This document shows, piece after piece, positions 12,623-24,187 of a DNA stretch of 64,000 nucleotides. This DNA comes from Oehlia diaphana (Eukaryota; Glomeromycota; Glomeromycetes; Glomerales; Glomeraceae). Location of the stretch: NCBI GenBank assembly GCA_003833135.1, contig QZLH01000485.1:7785-71784 (forward strand), in the 5' to 3' direction. How positions within the stretch are numbered: the stretch's first letter is position 1; each line of letters starts with the position of its first letter. The notes below the pieces were generated by a model that was not told the origin of the DNA, searched no databases, and saw only the letters and a program-made list of their open reading frames with translations. Position numbers and translations under genes: made by a program.

Positions 12623-13784
12623 TATTTATTTATTTATTTATTTATTTTTTTTTTTTGTGTTATGTGATAACTTTCTACCTTTTTTGATAATCTTTTAATA
12701 TTATTCTAATCCTCATCTATTTATTATTTATTATTAAAATTAAAATATGAGATAAAAAAGGTTAAGTTCATTAAAAATAATGCAATATATTATGTAAAAA
12801 AGACACCATTTCTATTTTTACTTAAACTAAACGATAATTATAAAATCCTTAATTAAAAACCGCGAAAAACTAATTTGTTTCGGGTTGGTCCATTAGAGAA
12901 CCTTTTTCTTTTTTTTTAATTCTTTTTATTTAAATATAATATCGCGTTTTTTTAAACTATTTATGAATAATTCACATATAGAAATGATCTTTTTTAAAAC
13001 CTTGCGGCGCAGCGATCTCGCTAAAATTAGCAATAGATATCAGGATATGTGGCAAGTTTACCTTGTTAGGAACATTTATTATATAAAATTGGTGTGAAAA
13101 TAACAATTTTGTCAATTACTCCATACATACGCCAAGAGAAATTTCTCAAAAAAAAAAAAAAAAAATTTCAAATTCGCCACATAACAGAAATATATTTGTA
13201 ATACAAACTTTAAGTTTGAAGTATAATGACGAACGTTAGCATAAAAATAAAAAGGTACGTTTATGCAAAATCCAAAAAGATTCTTTTCCGATTAATAACG
13301 TATTCTGATTTGCAAAAAAGGTCTCTCTATATATGCTACCAATTATACACTAGTGTATTTCCAAATTGTAGATCGTTATCATGAAAATCATTACATCACC
13401 CTGCAACTATTAACAATTTTTGGAATACAAGCTTCAAAATTTTGACTTTTTGCTATTTATTTTATAATATTAATTGACTTGAATAAAAAATTTTACATAT
13501 TCTAAAAATCTTCCCACGAGATTCAAAAATATAAATTATGTTAGAAACCATCATTTTATACTTAAAAATTTAAAACAGCAAATATGCGAACTATGTTTAT
13601 ATTTAATGGATAGAATTAGAGGATGAATACTTTCTATTATCTGGTATACTTTCGCATTCATGTCATTTAAAATTTCACATAATTTTCAATAACGAAAAAA
13701 TCATTTATAATCCGTATTATCTCGTATAAAGAAATTGTAATTCGAATTTGTTTGAACGAAAAAAGGTATGTATAGCTATGGTTA
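11182..13784. other. AT-rich intergenic sequence, no gene seen
   Basis: It contains AT microsatellites at 11312-11336 and 12583-12618, followed by a (TTTA)n run to about 12650. A 75-codon plus frame at 12029-12256 is K/F-rich with no domain. Nothing else is recognised. Confidence 0.55.
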
Positions 13785-13915
13785 CGGTACATTTCGCCGA
13801 AAGCCATTTCGCCGAAAGGACGTTTCGCCGAAAAATAGCGCCAATATTATGCAGAATTATAAATAACTCAGGCCAGAGATTATTTTTCGGCGAAATGGCT
13901 TTCGACCCGATACCG
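13785..13915. mobile_element. MITE with TTTCGCCGAAA repeats in the terminal arms
   Basis: A 131-bp element flanked by TA on each side. The left arm starts CGGTACATTTCGCCGAAAGC. The right arm is its inverse, ending GGCTTTCGACCCGATACCG. Within the left arm the motif TTTCGCCGAAA, itself a palindrome, is present three times at 15-17-bp spacing. The TA flanks and short length suit a non-autonomous Tc1/mariner-type element. No coding capacity is present. Confidence 0.75.
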
Positions 13916-15165
13916 TATAATGTATAACTTGTAAATAACGAGATGTAGAGTTATAATCAGCAAATATAAGCTAGTTATTAACGTTTTCTTTAAATATTTA
14001 ACGGTTAAAATCTTCTAGAACGTTTGAATATCTATTTAAATGATCCAGCAACGTTTAAAGCACGAATTGTTACTTATTATCAGGATAAAACTATACCGGT
14101 TAAACTATACCATGTAATTTATTAATGGTTAATTTTTGAAAGATAAATATTATTCCACTTGAAGTCGTAATTGAGATGTTTTTTTTGCAAATTACAAAAT
14201 ATTCTGAGGTAATTAAATTAATCTGTAATATTTAATCTATTCTTTTTTGATTTTATAATGAATATTTGATGTTATAATTAATACAAATTATCTATTTTTA
14301 TGTTTTTAATCATATAGGTATCATGATGAATGTATATGATCTGATTTTAGTTGTTACATTTATCATGATTATAATTATAAGTGATGTTGACTTTTTCTTT
14401 TTTAAGAAAATTCTTATTCCTAGTACAGCCCTAAATCCATTTTAAATAATATACCAAGAAATTCATCAAAATCAAAATAATTTAGTGGTTTGTGGGATTA
14501 GGAAATAAATATCGGAAAGATTTTGATGTAATGGCACAAAACCCGGCTGGTGATATTTAAGTAAGGATTTAGGGAGTGATGCTACATTATAACTAATTAT
14601 AACAAGATGTAACAAATAAATCAAATATATCCAATTTTGAGATTCCCGACATTGAAATTTGTAATACTACACGATAATAAATCTCATTCTAAAAAGATTT
14701 GATCATACATCCACTACCGATACTATATATTAATAAAGTATCATCCGGTAAATTGGTAAATAATCTTTTTTTGCATAATTTAAATTATAAATAACGACAA
14801 TTCCTATATATTGTACATCAAATATATTTATTCAACAACGTGGTTTGTTAAATTAATCATTGCTAATAATTGATCACTTATAATTAAATAATTATCATAC
14901 ATTAATTGTAATTTTAATAGTGCGTTAATGTAACTCAGCTGATTAAGTGATCATCCAAACAAAAATGAGAACGTGTAAGTTTCAAAGAATATACCAATCA
15001 CTTGATTAAAAAATAAAAATTTTATCATATAAGTTCGGATTGAAAAATTATTTATCATGTGTGTTATATGCAGGCCGATCTGATCGTTGGAATTAAACTA
15101 CAATTTGATATTGGACCAAATTAAATATACTACATTTCACACTCATCATTCCTCACCATGATACT
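13916..15165. other. Intergenic sequence
   Basis: No gene is supported. One probable MITE (14426-14582) is listed separately. Confidence 0.5.
14426..14582. mobile_element. Probable MITE, CCCTAAATCC arms
   Basis: The left end reads TA then CAGCCCTAAATCC. The right end reads GGATTTAGGGAGTGATGC then TA. The CCCTAAATCC cores and a following TTAAATA-ATACC/ATCACC segment are in inverted orientation, with a few bases' offset at the tips. It is flanked by TA dinucleotides. About 157 bp, noncoding. Confidence 0.55.
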
Positions 15166-15632
15166 ACTCAATTTGGCTTAGTTTTTTTTAATAGTAAACC
15201 GGAAACTACGCTATATGGTAAAGCGATTTTTTTTAGTATAATTACGGTGATAAGTCGATTTCGGAAAGTCTATTATTGCATAATGCTTATCTTTATTAAT
15301 AATAATTTAGATTACCAAACTTATATCGCATTATGCTTATCTTTATTATAATAAAGTTAATAAAAAAAAAAAAAAAAAAAAAAATTTAAAACAAAAAAAA
15401 AAAAAAAAAAAAAAATCACAATATATAACCAAATAAAATCATAAATTTAAGAATACCAACCCAGAAAATTTCAGCTTACCAATATATTTTTTTTTATTAA
15501 TAAATTTCCAACAAAGCGATACGAAACCGACAAAATTAAAGATAAGAAATTTTTTAAGGCGAGTACGTTTCTTTGTTTCAACGTAATAATAAACGTCATA
15601 AACTGAATCATAAGCTAATATTCATATTTACT
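15166..15632. repeat. Diverged direct repeat, copy 1
   Basis: It shares ordered blocks with 16047-16476: ACTCAATTTGGCTTAG, AACCGGAAACT, GGTAAAGCGATTTTT, ACGGTGATAAGTCGATTTCG, AAATTTCAGCTTA, ATAAGAAATT and AATCATAAGCTAATATTC, all at similar spacing. The identity is obvious by eye, but indels are common. There is no open frame. It may be an old tandem duplication or two copies of a dispersed element. Confidence 0.75.
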
Positions 15633-15690
15633 TCGAAGAAAAATGAAGTTATAGTAAAAGACATAATTTACGTACCAAAATATTTACTAA

Positions 15691-15933
15691 TGCTTCGATC
15701 CAGGTGAAATTCGAACTTCTGACGATTTAATCCGGATGGAAACTTTTAATTAATGAAAATCCGGATAAAAGATAACTATTTTAGAATTTTTGCTTGTCCA
15801 TTATATGCTCATTGGTTTTGGAAATATTTTGTAATCCGAAATTTGACGATCCGGATGTATCCGCACGATTTTCATCCGGAATCTTCGGTTTAATCCGGAT
15901 CAATATGGATCAATCCGTACACTGATCGAAGCA
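15691..15933. mobile_element. Possible MITE with ATCCGGAT motifs
   Basis: The ends are inverted (TGCTTCGATC left, GATCGAAGCA right) about 243 bp apart. Several AATCCGGAT motifs occur inside in both orientations. It sits between the two direct-repeat copies. No flanking target duplication is clear, so the call is tentative. Confidence 0.45.
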
Positions 15934-16046
15934 CCTGTCCACACGTTTTATCTTTATACATTCCTTTTTTTTTAATTACATTTCTTTAATAACTTCCTAA
16001 AATGTAAATTATTAAAAAAAAAACTTTATCTATAATTATTTGTAAT

Positions 16047-16476
16047 ACTCAATCTGGCTTAGTTTTTGTTTTTTTGAATAAAACCGGAAACTGCACTATG
16101 TGGGTAAAGCGATTTTTGTTATAGTTTTTTAGTATCTTCACATCACGGTGATAAGTCGATTTCGAGAAAGTACAGATATATCATATGTCTGTAATGTATT
16201 ATATTTATCTCAGTATTGTTACATTATTACAATAAAGTAAGACTTACTTCGTTAAAAATTAAAAATAAAGCGCAACCAAATAAATCATAAGTTTATCCTT
16301 GAATTTAACTAACCAAGAAAATTTCAGCTTATCATTAATATTTTTTTCTAGCAAAGTGGAACGAAGCAGACGGAACTGAATATAAGAAATTAGGACATTT
16401 TTAAGACGTGCACGGTTCTTGTTTAAACATAAAACGCTTGATTAATGTGAATCGTAAGCTATTATTCGTATTTACT
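16047..16476. repeat. Diverged direct repeat, copy 2
   Basis: Second copy of the repeat at 15166-15632, in the same orientation, starting at ACTCAATCTGGCTTAG and ending near TTATTCGTATTTACT. See copy 1 for the shared blocks. Confidence 0.75.
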
Positions 16477-17545
16477 GTCAAATAACTAATCATTAATTAA
16501 TCCTTTTATTTCAGAATAGATATATTTATTACGAAAATATTTGTTTAGAAGATTAACCTGAGATAGTTGATCTCTGTTTCGTAGCTTCAAAATTCGATTT
16601 CAAGGAAGTTATCAACATATGTAAAATGATAGTAAGGTACTGCATTCGCTTATATCTGTTGTACTTTAATAATGTGAAAAATTCTTGAGCTGGGGTAACA
16701 CTAAAGGATGATTTAAATGTACTACGATACATCTAATTCACATAACTATATTTGATGAATTAGTCAAGAAATTTATTTACTTATGTTATCATTTATTTAA
16801 GCAATGTTTATTGATTATATAAAGGAATTACTAATATTTTCGTTTAATGATTTGATAGCAGATTAACTAGAAACCAATAATTAATTTAATTCTCTAAATA
16901 ATTAATTTTACAATAGCGCTTGCTATAAATAGTATCATATATGATTTGTTGATAAAGAAGTAAATGCAAAAAAAAATATTATTTTTGAAATACTGTATAA
17001 TATTTTTATACATAATATTCTTTCCACACAAGATACATCCGGTACTATAATTGATAATATCGATCGGGGTAATAACATCTGCTGTTCGATAATATAAAGT
17101 AAGTGTAGTTGAAAAGTAAACTCTTTCTCGCAAAGGTATCGTTCTTGACCTGTACGATGTGTCTGACTTAACCCGCAAAATATATTTTACAATAAGAAAG
17201 GGTGGTCAAGAAAATATCACCTGACGGGTCAATATCGTCAACGAGTGAGTTACGAAGATTATGCAATAAAGAAAAGGATTATTTTCACATAATACATTAA
17301 CAGCAATCGTAAAGATATAAAAACAAGACAAAAACAACTGATCCACAAAAATGTTTCGGAATGGCTTTAGGGCTATTATGCTTTCTTTTATTTAGCGTGA
17401 AAAACTAGATATTGAAAGTAGTAATCATTACAAGTAACAAATATAAAACTAACGTGATACTAACCATTATGTCAGCAACTTCGGCAGAAAATATAGATCA
17501 TCATCCACTAATATTAATAATAAAGCACATGAATTCCGTTAATTA

Positions 17546-17711
17546 CTGTATAGCATTGAATAAGGTACCCATTTTGGCGTACCCCCTTAAATATACCCGG
17601 ATATGATATGTAGAGGATGGCCGATTTTTCCATGTTCCATATAAAGTACCCCCGGATATCGATTCAATTTTTTAAATGGGGTAAATTGATTTGTACCCGG
17701 GTGCTATACGG
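17546..17711. mobile_element. Short TA-flanked MITE
   Basis: Inverted ends CTGTATAGCA (left) and TGCTATACGG (right), each bordered by TA, enclose 166 bp with several GTACCC blocks. Tip sequence and internal GTACCC resemble the element at 42211-42526, so they may be related families. Confidence 0.55.
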
Positions 17712-18768
17712 TAGTGAAGGAAATATAGATCACTCAAATAACATATTGTAAGAATTTTGGAAATTTTTGAAGTCATATTTACAACATCATATCACGTTTT
17801 TTATCGTGTTTTGCAAATAGTACTGTATAGTATGTTCGCGTAATAATCATCATGTGAATGTTTAAATGTACATCACTTTTTCACGGTATTTATCGTTTCA
17901 ACTAAACAACCAATCATTTCTTTTATTCTTTGTTAACGATTACAAATTGAACCTTTCCAATTAAGTTTATAAAGCTAGGGTTAATTATTGCGCAATATTA
18001 AGAAGATTCTATATTAATTGTTTAATTCCTAAAAACTAGTTTCTTTATCAATAATTTTATACCGTTGGTTTGGTATTGATTGATAGAAAAGTGGATGATT
18101 GTCGATAATTTGATTGCCAGTGAGATGCACCTTCGATAATTCGATTAAGGTAATTTGATTGTCGGTTAATTGGGCGGAAAATTTAGACTCTATTTCGGAT
18201 TAATTGAATAGTTGATCGCATTCAATTCATTCTATTCTAGACCAAAATGATCATCATTTAGATCAAATTTTAACGTTTCAAAAATGTTATGACAAACAAA
18301 AAGGAATCTAAGGCTCATCATCACTGACATTTAATGTTTTATCGATAATAGATAATATTGTACTTTGAAATTTGAATGTCATGGGCCACATAATTTTTCG
18401 GAGTATATATCTTGCATCTGTTTATGTCACATAACGTTCACACTAATCCTTCTTGCTTCAAAAAATTGATATAAAACAATTTCAAAAAAACATTGAGGAT
18501 AAAGATTAAATCTTTACTACAAAGTTTGAGGAAAATTGCTGGCGAAAATTCAAGAATTTATTGAAATTATTTTATTTTAAATTCAAATGGTTTGTCTGAA
18601 TTATTTAGGTATTATGTGCACATTTCTTAAAAAAAATTAATCTTTAATATTAAATTATTTTAAGAATAGGAAATTAATCACTCATATGTAATACTTCTTC
18701 AAATCAGGCATTTCATTCTATTCGGGATTAAATATTTCTTGGTTGTGAACCATAAATTGGACGAAGTA

Positions 18769-18954
18769 CAGTCGACCTCCCATATAGTCACCTCCTATAT
18801 AATCACATCCTCCCATATAAGCACATTTGTATTGGCCCAAGTTACTAATAAATATATTAAAAAAACCTCCTCTTTAGTCACATCATATAGTATTTTTATA
18901 ATCACATCATTTTTTTTTGATCCTGAGAGGTGTGCTTATATGGGAGGTTGACTG
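18769..18954. mobile_element. TA-flanked MITE with CAGTCGACCTCCCATATA arms
   Basis: The left end CAGTCGACCTCCCATATA and right end TATATGGGAGGTTGACTG are inverse with one mismatch, each bordered by TA. The 186-bp interior repeats TCACATC / CCTCC-CATATA blocks. Tips of the CAGTCRACC type are usual for pogo/Fot1-like members of the Tc1/mariner superfamily (family knowledge). A 70-codon frame across it is an artefact. Confidence 0.75.
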
Positions 18955-19287
18955 TAATTTATAATTCTTTAGCCCTGTTTTTCCGAACGAGCTAAATATA
19001 TTGAAAATATTTCTCCAATTGGGTATGGTTTCTAATTTGAATTTAGATTTAAGCGAAACGTTCTTCTGGTACTACAAACTTTGGTTGTGTTCACAATGCA
19101 AAGTCGCGATATTATTATAATATTCAGTTTGTGTATTAAATTATTACTACTAATTGAAAAATACAATTAATGAAAATTATTGCAAACAAACAAATTTAAG
19201 CGTTTATAAGTTATTTAATATTTTATACTCCTAAATTGCTACAAATTAGAAGCCTACATCGTAATCTATAGATTCATATTTTTTAAA

Positions 19288-20696
19288 CTACAATTTAGAT
19301 TTCACGATATATATTGGCCTCTCTATCTCTTTATTTTTCCCTTTAATTATATCTTTTTTATCTTCATCCTTTTTATTCATTTCTTCTGTCCTTTTCGCTT
19401 TATTCCCTCTTTTCTCTTTCTTTTCTCCCTTTTTCTTTTGTTTTTTGGTTTTATCCTTCATTCGTTCAACTACATAATATAATAATAATTATTATTATGA
19501 ATTAAATAAATTTATCAATTATCAATTAAATATTAATAGAATTACTTTGTGTAAATTTTACGCTTCTTAACTTCATTCCGAATCCCCCTGAAAAAAAAAT
19601 ATTATGAATAATTAAATAATAAAATCAAACAAAAATTAATCATGTTTTTACCAGATTCAAAAATAGATTTCAACCAATCAGCATAGGCTTTAATAGCCAT
19701 CAAAGAAAGTTGGTCATGTTGTTCTAAATTGATGATAAGTAATATTTAGTTATAAAATCACGAAATCTTCGTTTTTTTTTTATAATTTTACCTGTGTTGA
19801 ATTTTTTAGAATCTTGAATATCGATTAGGTATCTTATACTTCTCTTATGAGAATATTTGAATTGTATATTATTCTTTGGAACGTACACATCAATTTGAAA
19901 TGAGCATTTTAATTTAAATTTCTTGAACTTTCCAATGACCGGAGCAAATGTAATCTACCAAAAAGAAAAAAAGAATTTAAAGTCAGAACATCAAATTAAC
20001 GTTCGAACATTACAATAAATAAAATATTGTAGATCTTATAGAACCCATACAGAATAACTCGCATCACTTTGTTGATTAACTATTAATTTCGTTTTTCTTG
20101 ATTTATTAGCTTTAAGTAATACTAGTATATAAAAAGATTCGGACTAAGAAAAATATTCTTTTAATATGATAAATAAAACAATCAAATATTACACATAAAT
20201 ATTTACCTTTAGATAATAAGTATTTTATGTTTTTGCTCACTTTAATAATATTAACTTCTTTTACGCCAAAGAATTCTTCCTTCATCTTATATTGCAGATA
20301 AAGTAAATTTAACCTTGGTTTCAATCACGTGTTTTCTAATATCCAAAAAAAGAGACACAAACCTCTTCTAATTCTTCGCTAGTATCGTTTAACTTACGAA
20401 ATTGATTACTCTAATTGGAAAAAAAATTAATTTTAATTCTCATCAAATTATAAATTTTTTTAAAAAAAATTTATTCTTAATTAAAGTTATATTTTACGTA
20501 CAGTATCCAAATTTTTCAATATCGTTCTTTCAATCTAAATATTATTATTCAAAATAAAAATAATGGAATAAATAAAATTATTAAGAAATAAAATTATTCA
20601 CACATAATCATTTACATTTCGTTCATTTATAAGTAAATTTCCAACTAAGGTTTTGATAGGATTTGATGATGTACAGCCGAAATCATCTTGTGACAT
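19288..20696 (-). CDS. Eight- or nine-exon gene of unknown function
   Basis: I do not recognise this protein. Frame and splice signals give exons 20696-20616, 20534-20502, 20410-20363, 20285-20241, 20143-20045, 19954-19792, 19723-19652 and 19587-19526. All junctions are in phase and encode ~200 residues, starting MSQDDFGCTSSN. Residues ~15-60 look like a short coiled coil. The middle is basic with a stretch ending DASYSVW, followed by a conserved-looking segment (VIGKFKKFKLKCSFQIDVY) and a helix with YADWLKSIFES. In an alternative form the last exon stops at 19562 and splices into 19455-19288, adding a very K/E-rich tail (KTKKQKKKGEKKEKRGNKAK) and ending at TAG, ~244 residues. The fourth exon's acceptor (TATAAG) is weaker than the rest. 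Nuclear location would be a guess from the basic tail only. Confidence 0.55.
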
Positions 20697-21438
20697 TTTG
20701 TTATAATAATAAATTCCTTCAAAAAAAAAAAAAAGAAAGAAAGAAATTTTAGACGGGGAAGAAACTGCGTATTATGAATGGGAAAGTTTTTTTTTTTTTT
20801 TTTGTGGATTATGGATAATTATTTTAATTTAACGGAAATGAAAATTTAAATTCCGATTCTAGGAATTTTTCAGCAATTTATACAATTCTGCGGAGCTTGT
20901 GATCGAACAATCGGTAAGTTACACGCCAGATGTACTGCAATGCATAATCCAGTTCTGTGGTACAAATTTTCATGTTCTATTTAAAAGAATTCGCGTTCTA
21001 AATAGTACTCGTTTACACGTAAGAACCAATTGTAAAAGTTTGACCCATGAAATCAATGTTAGAAAAACGTTAGTTATATAAGCTGGATTTTTCATCTGGA
21101 TTGTTTCAAATTCAAAGAGATTCAAATATCGTAAAATTAAAATAGAACAAAAAAATCTCACCTGCTAGCAAAGAAAAATTAATCACTGGATTGGGATTAT
21201 CAGTCACCTGATGTGGCATAACTTGTAAACAAGCAAAGAGATCTTCACAAACAAAAAAAAATCAATCTTTTACTTATAAAAATTGGTACTTGGTAGCAAA
21301 TAAGAAATAGTGAATAGATCAAAGAGATTTTTTTTTTTAATCAGTTTTGGTGAATTTTGTGTCCAATAATTTAATTTTTATTTTTTTTATAAATCAATGT
21401 AACAAAAAAAAATTATAAACAAAAATTTTTCACGAGTT
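20697..21438. other. Spacer between convergent/tandem minus-strand genes
   Basis: No gene is supported. Short frames at 20899-21081 and 20970-21161 overlap on opposite strands and show no domain. Confidence 0.5.
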
Positions 21439-22921
21439 TTAAAGGCTTTTCTTCGCAACTTGAAATACTTCGTACTCATCAATTGTAAAACTAGATGGGA
21501 TGTTAATGCTGGTGTAAGTATTTCCATTATTAGCATACCAAGATTTATTTTGTGCGTTCAAATCATGCCCACCACCAAAAGTTGGCCCATAACCACTATT
21601 ACTATATATCGCATTATTATGATTCCTAAAGATACGTCCTATCTTAGCAGAACTGAGGTTTCCGACGTCTTTAATGTAAAATAAAAAGCTTTCGCTTGTA
21701 TTCATATATGAACTATCCGAGTTCCAACTTAATGGATTATAACCACCAACAATTTGTTTAGAATCTTTAATTCTTGCAATAGAAATCGTAGCGCCCTTGT
21801 CATCACATAATTGATGAAACATATCAGAATCAAAACCATCTCTAGTGCCACGAAGAAGTAAGTTGAATTTATATGGTATATTTTGTTGAGTATAATCGTT
21901 ATTTTTATTATCGATCCATTTCGCAAAGAGCTTAAATATATCATGATTAATTAAAACAGAGGTAGTTTTACGACTTCTAGAAGGTTTGAAATTCAACATT
22001 GGAATGGAATTTGGAACCATATGATATCGAAGGATATCATTGAGCAAATCTTGAGGCAAAAGATCTTTATATGGGTACACTCTTAAATAGAAATCTTCCT
22101 TAGAAATATCATAAAATCTAATAAATGGAATATATTCTTTTATAGTCTGTTTAACATTTGTTAAATCTTCTGATGACCATGTTGAATCGTCTTTACCGAC
22201 CTTTAAATAATGAACAAAAAGCCATCTAAGAATAGATTCCCATATATCAATTTCTTCCATATTAAGGTCATCTCTTTGAAGTACCATAGTAATAATTGGT
22301 TTTTCCAATGATGTAAAGTTTTGAGACGAAAAGAGAATCTTTGGTTCTTCGCTAATGATTTCTAAGCAATAATCTTTTAGACTTGCGAATGGTTCATGTT
22401 GATAAATGATTTGAAGTGTACCAACTGGATCTTTATGCAAATATTCTTCATTTTTAACCAAATATTCTTGGATATGCTCAATCAACTTATCCAAACCTAA
22501 TTCATCAGACGCGACTAAACATTGCAAAATCACGTCCTTGTTGTATTGATTATAATCTATAGTACCTATATATAAATATCTGAAAGATTTTTTAAAAGTA
22601 TAATAAATTATATTGAGATCTTATCGAGCAATAAATAATAAACTAATTAAAAATATTTATTTACCTGAGAATTAATTGGAATACTTCAAAAGAGATATTT
22701 GGTTTTTTGAAAATATAATTACCATCATCATCAATTTCCTCCCACTCGTTAGATAATGCTCTCTTAAAGTATGAACATCTAGCACAAAGCACAAACGAAT
22801 TTGCTCGAAGTTCCTTAGCATCAGGATCTTCTCCGGCTTTAATGATTACATCGTAACGATCTTCATTTTGAAGAGCATTTTCAAAATCTTGAATAACTTC
22901 TGACCAATAATGAGATGACAT
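21439..22921 (-). CDS. BTB-BACK-TLDc domain protein
   Basis: Two exons, 22921-22665 and 22579-21439, join in phase (AG|A) through an 85-bp intron (GTAAAT...TTTCAG) and encode 465 residues. Residues ~15-110 are a BTB/POZ domain (DFENALQNEDRYDVIIKAGE, then ANSFVLCARCSYFKRAL and FEVFQLILRYLYIGTI across the splice). Residues ~115-225 look like a BACK region. Residues ~285-463 form a TLDc domain, with KFNLLLRGTRDGFDSDMFHQ, the GATISIARIKDSKQIVGGYN core and FGGGHDL near the end. BTB domains dimerise and commonly link targets to Cullin-3 ligases, and TLDc occurs in oxidation-resistance proteins. The substrate is unknown. This architecture is strongly amplified in Rhizophagus. A TATATTTAAG element ~65 bp upstream is a weak promoter candidate. 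Confidence 0.92.
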
Positions 22922-24120
22922 GTCTAATCATAAAATAGTAAGCGATAAATAAATGTAAATAGTTTTCAAAAGCATCAACTCCTTAAATATAAAAAAAAAT
23001 ACGGGTCACATGACCAATTCACGTAACGAACTTGATTTTTAAAAGACGAGATTAATAGATTAATATTACCAATTAAGGGCTATGGCGTTTTATTGAATAA
23101 TAAAATTCAATCTTCTTGCACATGTTTAGACGTGATTGTTTTTGCAAATGGGAACCTTCGATGAATTACTATAATTCACATAAACGTGTGATTATTTACA
23201 TTAATCACATGCAACTTAATTTATGTAATTCAAAAAAAAAAAAAATTAATAATCTTCTATAGTCAACCAATCAAATGCAAAGCAAAAAAATTATCCATGA
23301 TATGTCCAGTTATTGTTTTTGTCGGACAGGTTTTTTCTTTCATATATATTTCAAATTTGGCATAATTAAATGCTCACTTGATCAGGTCAAAGCCCCGGTA
23401 GGGGGCATCCTTACTCCTTTAGCGATTAATTAAATTATATTTTTGATTTTAATAAATTAAAAATATTTTCTAGAAGTGTCCAATTGATGAGAAGTATACA
23501 GAATGGTATAAGAGCTAAAGCTTTTGTAATTTTCGTAAATTCCCTTTCAAACGATAATTTGTATCCGAATTTTAATATTAAAATATATCCAAAAGTTTGA
23601 AAATCGTATCGTATGGAGTATGGGCAAATTGTCTATATTTACGTATTAGTAAATGAAACGAGCTGAATATGGGTTGATGAAAAGGTATTAATGCAATTAC
23701 TTTCAATCGATTCAAACAAAAAAAAGATGAATGAATTTCAAGTGCCAATAGCCAGTGAATGCTCATATATATCATTGATGTTATAGAATAATTTTTTATC
23801 AATAAAAACATCCTCACACTTTTCAAAAAATATATATAACGATTTTATATCATCATTGGCATAAATGAAAACGGGTTACGAAAAAGTTATACTGTCCATA
23901 GCATTATTGAAAAGCTCGCGTTCGGATTTGAATTACTTTATGTAACATTAAGATGAAAGAGTTCAAATTTAAGTTCTCGAATGATACGCATATAATAAAT
24001 ATTACGTAATTCTGGTCAACCAAATTAATTCAGCCGGCATTACCTTAATTTAGCCGAAATTTCACGAAAGTATAATGTAACACTATCTCATGCTGTACTA
24101 CTTTACACAGTAAATAGATC
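22922..24120. other. Divergent intergenic region
   Basis: It lies between the BTB-TLDc gene (-) and the F-box gene (+). An 82-codon minus frame at 23578-23826 has no domain. Nothing else is recognised. Confidence 0.5.
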
Positions 24121-24129
24121 TATAAAAAA
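24121..24129 (+). promoter_or_regulatory. TATA box of F-box gene
   Basis: TATAAAAAA lies 67 bp upstream of the ATG at 24188. It is followed by a C/T-rich leader (TTTCATTTCTTGCTCTAC and TTCTCTCTTTTACC). Confidence 0.55.
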
Positions 24130-24187
24130 TTTCATTTCTTGCTCTACTGTTTATTCTCTCTTTTACCTTTCTCTTTTACTTAAAATA

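Larger units (their letters stand above)
16477..19287. other. Intergenic sequence with two TA-flanked MITEs
   Basis: No supported gene. A 94-codon minus frame at 16894-17178 has no domain and adjoining sequence does not extend it. Two short inverted-repeat elements (17546-17711 and 18769-18954) are listed separately. Confidence 0.5.

Noticed and set aside
15691..15730. T-arm-like sequence (reverse strand GAAGTTCGAATTTC) hinting at a tRNA
   Set aside because: No matching acceptor, D or anticodon stem was found; it lies in the tip of a probable MITE.
16894..17178. 94-codon minus-strand frame
   Set aside because: No domain, F/I-rich end, and flanking frames do not extend it through plausible splice sites.
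18739..18951. 70-codon plus-strand frame rich in H, S and T
   Set aside because: It lies in the MITE at 18769-18954; its regular look comes from the element's TCACATC repeats.
20112..20324. 70-codon minus frame taken alone
   Set aside because: It reads through an intron; the real exons (20285-20241 and 20143-20045) use different frames.
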